Shown here: positions 60,437-64,000 of the stretch, in pieces
Layout: each line of letters opens with the position of its first letter
Numbering within the stretch: position 1 is the first letter of the stretch
DNA from: Thermoplasmata archaeon
GTDB taxonomy: Archaea; Thermoplasmatota; Thermoplasmata; Lutacidiplasmatales; UBA184
Direction of reading: 5' to 3'
Assembly: GCA_027314915.1 (NCBI GenBank)
Contig: DAHUZZ010000007.1
Coordinates: forward strand, 1 to 64,000
DNA: 64,000 nucleotides
Notes under the pieces: generated by a model
Databases searched by the model: none
Seen by the model: only the letters and a program-made list of their open reading frames with translations
Told to the model about the DNA's origin: nothing
Translations under genes and position numbers: made by a program

Positions 60437-61338
60437 CCTCCGGCGCGGGCGCCCCGCCGCGGGTCCTCCTGGTCGGGGGCGGCGGCGGGCTCGTAGGCCG
60501 GGCGGTCCTCCGCGAGCTCGCGCCGAGCTTCCGCATCCGCTCCGTCCACCGGTCCCCCGTGCCCGCCGAGGCCGCGGCCGGAGTGGAGTGGGTCCCCGGC
60601 GACGTCGCCTCCGTGCGCGACTTCGACCCGCTGCTCGAGGGCGTCGACGCGATCGTGAACCTCGCGTGGTACCGCTGGGAATCCCCGCAGCGGTTCCGTG
60701 CGCTCTACGAAGGTCTGAGCCGGCTGCTCGAGGCGAGCGCCCGGCACACGTCGGTCCGGATCGTCCACGTGAGCGTTCCGGCCGCCCCCACGAGCCTCGA
60801 GACGGGGCTGCCGTACCTGACCTACAAGCGGCGGCTCGATCGCGAGCTCGCGGCGAGCGGGCTCTCCTACCGGATCCTCCGGCCGACGCTCCTCTTCGGA
60901 CCGGGCGACCGGCTCCTGACGGTGATGCTGCGCCTGATGGCCACCTACCACCTGTTCCCGATGTTCGGCGACGGATGCTACCATGTGAGCCCGCTCTCGA
61001 CGGCGGACCTCGCCCGGGTGGTCCGTCAGGAGATCGAGGGGACCGGGAACGGCACGGTGGACCTGGGGGGACCGGAACGGTGGGTGTACCGCGATCTCAC
61101 CGACCGGATGTTCTCGGCCCTCCGGCGGACGCCCCGCTACGTCGGGATGGGGGAGCGGACGGCGCTGTTCGTCGCCCGGCTCGTGGTCGGGGCGGGTTCG
61201 AAGCTGATCTACCCGTACGAGGTCGAGTGGCTCATGAGCGACCTCCTCGGGCTGCCGGCCTACCGCGGACTCGCGACCCCGCTCGAGGAGGTCGGACCCT
61301 TTCTGGACCGGATCGCGAACCAGCAGGCGCAAGTTTAA
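60433..61338 (+). CDS. NAD-dependent epimerase/SDR-like protein
   Basis: A 301-residue extended-type short-chain dehydrogenase/epimerase homologue. The Rossmann loop is VLLVGGGGGLVGRAVL, followed by the strand AIVNLAWY and the segment PYLTYKRRLDRELAASGL. YKRRL is in the usual Tyr-x-x-x-Lys position with the spacing changed (Y-K-R-R-L), so catalysis by the normal dyad is doubtful. RPTLLFGPGDRLLTVMLRLM resembles the NDUFA9/atypical SDR group, which often binds quinone or NADPH structurally. It is translationally coupled to lipB (ATGA). Its role with the complex is unknown. Confidence 0.78.
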   Translation: MTSGAGAPPRVLLVGGGGGLVGRAVLRELAPSFRIRSVHRSPVPAEAAAGVEWVPGDVASVRDFDPLLEGVDAIVNLAWYRWESPQRFRALYEGLSRLLEASARHTSVRIVHVSVPAAPTSLETGLPYLTYKRRLDRELAASGLSYRILRPTLLFGPGDRLLTVMLRLMATYHLFPMFGDGCYHVSPLSTADLARVVRQEIEGTGNGTVDLGGPERWVYRDLTDRMFSALRRTPRYVGMGERTALFVARLVVGAGSKLIYPYEVEWLMSDLLGLPAYRGLATPLEEVGPFLDRIANQQAQV

Positions 61339-61340
61339 GC
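61331..61340 (+). promoter_or_regulatory. TATA-like box of the HsdR-N-like gene
   Basis: AAGTTTAAGC overlaps the end of the SDR gene and is centred about 29 nt before the ATG at 61365, giving this gene its own leaderless promoter. Confidence 0.5.
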
Positions 61341-61364
61341 CCCCGACGCGGCCATCATACGCCG

Positions 61365-62306
61365 ATGGACGCGAACGAGCTCTCCCGTCGGATGGGGGAC
61401 TTCTACCTGGTCGCGAGCGAAACGCTGCACGACGTCAAGGACCTGACCGAGCAGCAGATCAAGCACTGGATCGTGGGACCGTTCCTGGTGGCGCTCGGCT
61501 GGGACCCGCGGGACAAGAAGCAGGTCTTCCTCGACTACCCGGTCGGCAAGGACGACCACGCGGACTATGCGCTGCTCGACGCCCACGGACAGCCCCGTAT
61601 CCTGGTGGACGTCCGCACGACCGGCGAGAGCGCGGCGGAGCCCGCCGGGGCCTCCGCGACGGCCAAGCAGGTGGGCGCCCCCCTCGTCCTGATCACCAAC
61701 GGCCGCGAGTTCTCCCTCTGGCACGTCCCCACCGGGGCCGAGCACCCGACGCCGCTCGCCCTCCTCGCGCTCAAGGAGCTCCCCGAGAACGCGGAGACGC
61801 TCCTCGGCCTCACCGGGGAGTACCGCGGCTCCGACACCGGCATCCAGCAGCTCCGCCGGGTCGCGATCCGCCAGGCGGTCCTCCAGCTCCTCGAGGAGAA
61901 CTCGGAGAAGACCTTCGACGCCGTGCTCGGCTGGGTGAGGTCCCAGGTGGCCCCCAACGGCGGCCTCGACGAGCCGAGCGAGCAGGCGGTCCGCGAGGCG
62001 ACCCTGATGTGGCTCAACGAGGAGCACCTCTCCATGCCGAGCTTCGCCGGCGGACCGGACGCGGTCAAGCCGAGCGAGCTCCGCGCCACCACGATGCGCG
62101 ACTGGGAGCCGTTCCCCCGCGGCCCGCCGGGGACGTTCCAGTACCGCTTCGACACGGGCAAGACGCTCGACGTCCGGCAGAGCCCGAAGGAGGTCCGCGA
62201 AGCGCTCCGCAACCAGGGGCTGCGGACCAGCACCTCCACCGCGTTCGGAGGGTTCTACGCCTCCCTGCGCGGGAAGGCGGGGCTACCGACCGCGAGCGGC
62301 GGCTGA
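61365..62306 (+). CDS. orphan HsdR N-terminal-like (PD-D/ExK) protein
   Basis: A 313-residue protein. The first 150 residues resemble the type I restriction enzyme R protein N-terminal domain (HSDR_N type). QIKHWIVGPFLVALGWDPRD is the start helix, FLDYPVGKDDHADYALLD holds an Asp67, and RILVDVRTTG takes the place of the usual E-V-K. Both active-site residues are altered: Asp82 for Glu and Arg84 for Lys, so cleavage is doubtful. LITNGREFSLWHVP is another family mark. Residues 160-313 are helical, then an unknown Arg-rich end. No hsdM or hsdS is nearby. It has its own promoter. Confidence 0.72.
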   Translation: MDANELSRRMGDFYLVASETLHDVKDLTEQQIKHWIVGPFLVALGWDPRDKKQVFLDYPVGKDDHADYALLDAHGQPRILVDVRTTGESAAEPAGASATAKQVGAPLVLITNGREFSLWHVPTGAEHPTPLALLALKELPENAETLLGLTGEYRGSDTGIQQLRRVAIRQAVLQLLEENSEKTFDAVLGWVRSQVAPNGGLDEPSEQAVREATLMWLNEEHLSMPSFAGGPDAVKPSELRATTMRDWEPFPRGPPGTFQYRFDTGKTLDVRQSPKEVREALRNQGLRTSTSTAFGGFYASLRGKAGLPTASGG

Positions 62307-62356
62307 ACCGGCCTGGGCGATCGACCGCGGGGCGCTTCCCCCGGGCCGGTCTTCGG

Positions 62357-63175
62357 CTAGCTCGCCCGGACCCCGACCGAGACCTCTTCGAGGGTGGTAC
62401 AGGTGGGGCAGAGTGCGCCGTGGCCCGCCGATTCCGCGGCGCCGGCGCAGTCGGCGCAGAGCGGAAGCCCGCATCCCCGACAGAGCGCGGCCGCCCCACC
62501 GGAGGGCAGGTGGCCGTCGCACCCGGCGCAGCCCTTCGCGGTCGCTCCGTTCGGGGGCGGGATGCTCGTCGGAGCCGCCGCGCGGGGGCTCGGTCGGACC
62601 GGCCGGGGGGCCTGGAGGAAGCTCGACAGCTCGTCCAGGCTCTCGAGGGTCTCGTCCCGCCCCGCCGCGCCCGTGCCGGGGAGGAAGGGCAGCGGACCGG
62701 TCGCCTCGGAGAACCCCGCGGCCCCGACGGCCGCGGCGTAGTCGATCCAGGCCCGGGCCGCCGCGGCATCGCCGCTCCCCACCGGGCGCGCCGGGGAGCG
62801 CGCGACCCGCGGGGCGGGGGGCCCCGGCCGGGATGCGGCGAACCGGGGGGCCCGGGGCTCCCACCGCCGCTCGGGGGCGGGATCGGGGTACTCCTCGGGA
62901 GCGGGGGTCGGGGCGACGTCCCGGCGAGATGCGGGTTCCGGCTCCTCCCCTTCGTCCGCGGCCAGCAGGGCGCCGACGAGCCCGCCCACCAGGGCGATCA
63001 TCCCGATGCCCACGAGGAGGATCCAGATGGGGATCGGGTCGTTCCGCACCGGGTTCGTGGCGTACATCCAGACGGAGAGCACGAGGCAGACGACGCCGAA
63101 GAAGAGGAACGGCATGCTCTCCCGGATCCCGTCCAGGTACCGGTGGAACCGGGGGGGCGTCGAGGGACGCCGCAC
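62357..63175 (-). CDS. membrane protein with C-terminal zinc ribbons
   Basis: A 272-residue protein. Two helices at the N-terminus (FLFFGVVCLVLSVWMYAT and IWILLVGIGMIALVGGLVGALL) are followed by a 130-residue Pro/Ala/Arg-rich disordered linker. The C-terminal cysteine cluster KGCAGCDGHLPSGGAAALCR continues GCGLPLCADCAG and LCPTC, making at least two zinc-binding knuckles, B-box- or ribbon-like. The Cys region faces the cytoplasm. It belongs with the other zinc-ribbon membrane proteins in the window, but with reversed order (helices first). Function unknown. It converges on the HsdR-N-like gene. Confidence 0.7.
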   Translation of the reverse strand: MRRPSTPPRFHRYLDGIRESMPFLFFGVVCLVLSVWMYATNPVRNDPIPIWILLVGIGMIALVGGLVGALLAADEGEEPEPASRRDVAPTPAPEEYPDPAPERRWEPRAPRFAASRPGPPAPRVARSPARPVGSGDAAAARAWIDYAAAVGAAGFSEATGPLPFLPGTGAAGRDETLESLDELSSFLQAPRPVRPSPRAAAPTSIPPPNGATAKGCAGCDGHLPSGGAAALCRGCGLPLCADCAGAAESAGHGALCPTCTTLEEVSVGVRAS

Positions 63176-63351
63176 CGAGGGGTAGGCTCGACCCCCGGTC
63201 CACCGGGGCGGCTCCTCCCCATCCTCTCGAGGTCCGCGGACGCTCCGCCCGGTCGAACCTACCGTACTGGCGCCCGTACGCCCCTCACTTCGTTCGTGTA
63301 TCCATGGGAGGATGCGAGATTTGAGACTTCCCCGTCGGGAGCCCGCCCCCC

Positions 63352-63369
63352 GGCCCCCGTCCGGGGGCC
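63352..63369. terminator. perfect hairpin after the pilin-like gene
   Basis: GGCCCCCGTCCGGGGGCC is a perfect 8-bp inverted repeat with a 2-nt loop. It lies 14 nt past the stop of the pilin-like gene on the minus strand. No T-run follows, so termination is inferred from position only. Confidence 0.35.
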
Positions 63370-63383
63370 CCCCGGTGGCCGAT

Positions 63384-63953
63384 CTACGGGCAGCTCGCGA
63401 TCGCGGAGCACTGGTAGAGGGTGACCGTGAGCCCCCGGAGCGACTGGTTCTGGTGGCCGAGGTCCCAGATCAGGAGGAGGTTGCCGGCGACCGGGACCGG
63501 CGTCGCCTGCTTGACGTAGAGCGACTGGACCGCTCCGCCCTGGCTGCCCGAACCCACGAACATCGTGAGCTCCATCGCGCCGGAGAACCCCGTCGAGAAC
63601 GAGTAGTTCTCCCACTCGCTGAAGTCCCCGAAGGTGCAGGCACTCCCCTGGGCGGAGGAGCCGGAGCTCATGCAGAAGACGTTGAGCCCGGCCCCGAGCG
63701 TGTCGGGGGCCGCCGGGCTTCCGAGGCCGCCCACGAAGGTCATGCGCGCGGGGTTCGGGGTGACGTTCAGGACCGTCGCGACGTAGGCCACCCCGGCCAC
63801 CGAGCCGCTGGTGGCGGTCGCGTTGCCCCCGCCGGTCTCGTTCTGCTGCGTCAGGAGGAGGTTCGCCGCCGCGAGGGTGAACCCGATCGTCAACGCCAGG
63901 ATGGCGATGACGGTACCGATGTAGGCGGTGCGCCGCCGGACGACCTGGGCCAC
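63384..63953 (-). CDS. pilin- or archaellin-like secreted protein
   Basis: A 189-residue protein, GTG start. A short basic N-terminus (MAQVVRRRTAYIG) precedes a 20-residue hydrophobic helix (TVIAILALTIGFTLAAANLL), then Gln/Asn and a Gly/Ser/Thr-rich exterior with beta strands and N-X-S/T sites. This is the plan of archaeal type IV pilins, but no clear PibD-type cleavage motif is seen, so a plain anchored surface protein is possible. Four Cys in the exterior (FCMSSG, ACTFGD, YQCSAIASC) may form disulfides. No pilus assembly genes are in the window. Confidence 0.55.
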   Translation of the reverse strand: MAQVVRRRTAYIGTVIAILALTIGFTLAAANLLLTQQNETGGGNATATSGSVAGVAYVATVLNVTPNPARMTFVGGLGSPAAPDTLGAGLNVFCMSSGSSAQGSACTFGDFSEWENYSFSTGFSGAMELTMFVGSGSQGGAVQSLYVKQATPVPVAGNLLLIWDLGHQNQSLRGLTVTLYQCSAIASCP

Positions 63954-64000
63954 GGAGGGGCTCCTGTCCTCGCCGAGGAGGGCCCCCGTACGTCTCGAGG

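Overview
This is a 64 kb piece of a high-GC archaeal genome, most likely a Thermoplasmata-like (Ca. Thermoplasmatota) lineage. The archaeal signs are a transcription/ribosome operon (Rpo7/RpoE', Spt4, GTP-dependent dephospho-CoA kinase, S24e, S27ae), a type II glyceraldehyde-3-phosphate dehydrogenase, a DUF373 membrane protein, and TATA-like boxes about 25 nt before many start codons, which implies many leaderless mRNAs. The lineage is inferred from gene content, with no phylogeny behind it. Bacterial-type metabolism is also present: a 2-oxoacid dehydrogenase complex with LipB, acetyl-CoA synthetase, an acyl-CoA dehydrogenase and glutamate dehydrogenase. This suggests an aerobic or facultative heterotroph that uses amino acids, acetate and polymers.

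Layout. 0-1 kb: the 3' end of a luciferase-like monooxygenase and a tRNA-Arg(CCG). 1.2-5.9 kb: an ABC exporter pair, an APS-kinase-like protein without a P-loop, a GT2 glycosyltransferase and an HxlR regulator. 6-12.8 kb: a cell-surface cluster with a secreted anchored protein, a GT-C-like membrane protein, and two alkaline-phosphatase-superfamily enzymes facing each other. 13-15 kb: a second HxlR regulator and ATP sulfurylase. 15-20.7 kb: a ten-PAS histidine kinase with two response regulators. 20.7-29.4 kb: large surface proteins with PKD/FN3 repeats, among them a phosphoesterase and a glycoside hydrolase. 29.5-31.6 kb: the rpo7-spt4-DPCK-S24e-S27ae operon. 31.6-42 kb: gap, acyl-CoA dehydrogenase, thiL, a second ABC exporter, gdh, a phosphoribosyltransferase, acs and DUF373. 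42-45.9 kb: a giant anchored substrate-binding protein. 46-48.8 kb: a visibly less GC-rich stretch with two membrane zinc-ribbon proteins, a dead transposase and an OB-fold SSB. 48.9-50.9 kb: tRNA-Ile(GAT), a hypothetical protein, DUF1684 and a hemerythrin-like protein. 51-53.6 kb: a third ABC exporter. 53.8-61.3 kb: an E1alpha-E1beta-E2-E1alpha2-E3-lipB-SDR operon whose genes mostly overlap by a few bases. 61.3-64 kb: an orphan HsdR-N-like protein, another membrane zinc-ribbon protein and a pilin-like protein.

How it fits together: the 2-oxoacid dehydrogenase operon carries its own octanoyltransferase and two E1alpha subunits for one E1beta. Much of the window is devoted to the cell surface: PKD proteins anchored by C-terminal helices, glycan-type enzymes, a substrate-binding protein and a pilin-like protein. 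At least four proteins combine a cytoplasmic-type zinc ribbon with a membrane helix. Ala/Pro/Lys-rich C-terminal tails recur on Rpo7, S24e, S27ae and DUF1684. I saw no CRISPR array, prophage or complete insertion sequence. The most unusual items are the P-loop-less APS kinase homologue, the orphan HsdR-N protein with an altered active site, the exact 124-residue PAS tandem array, the dual-E1alpha operon and the repeated GATACGGG-TATCT inverted-repeat site.
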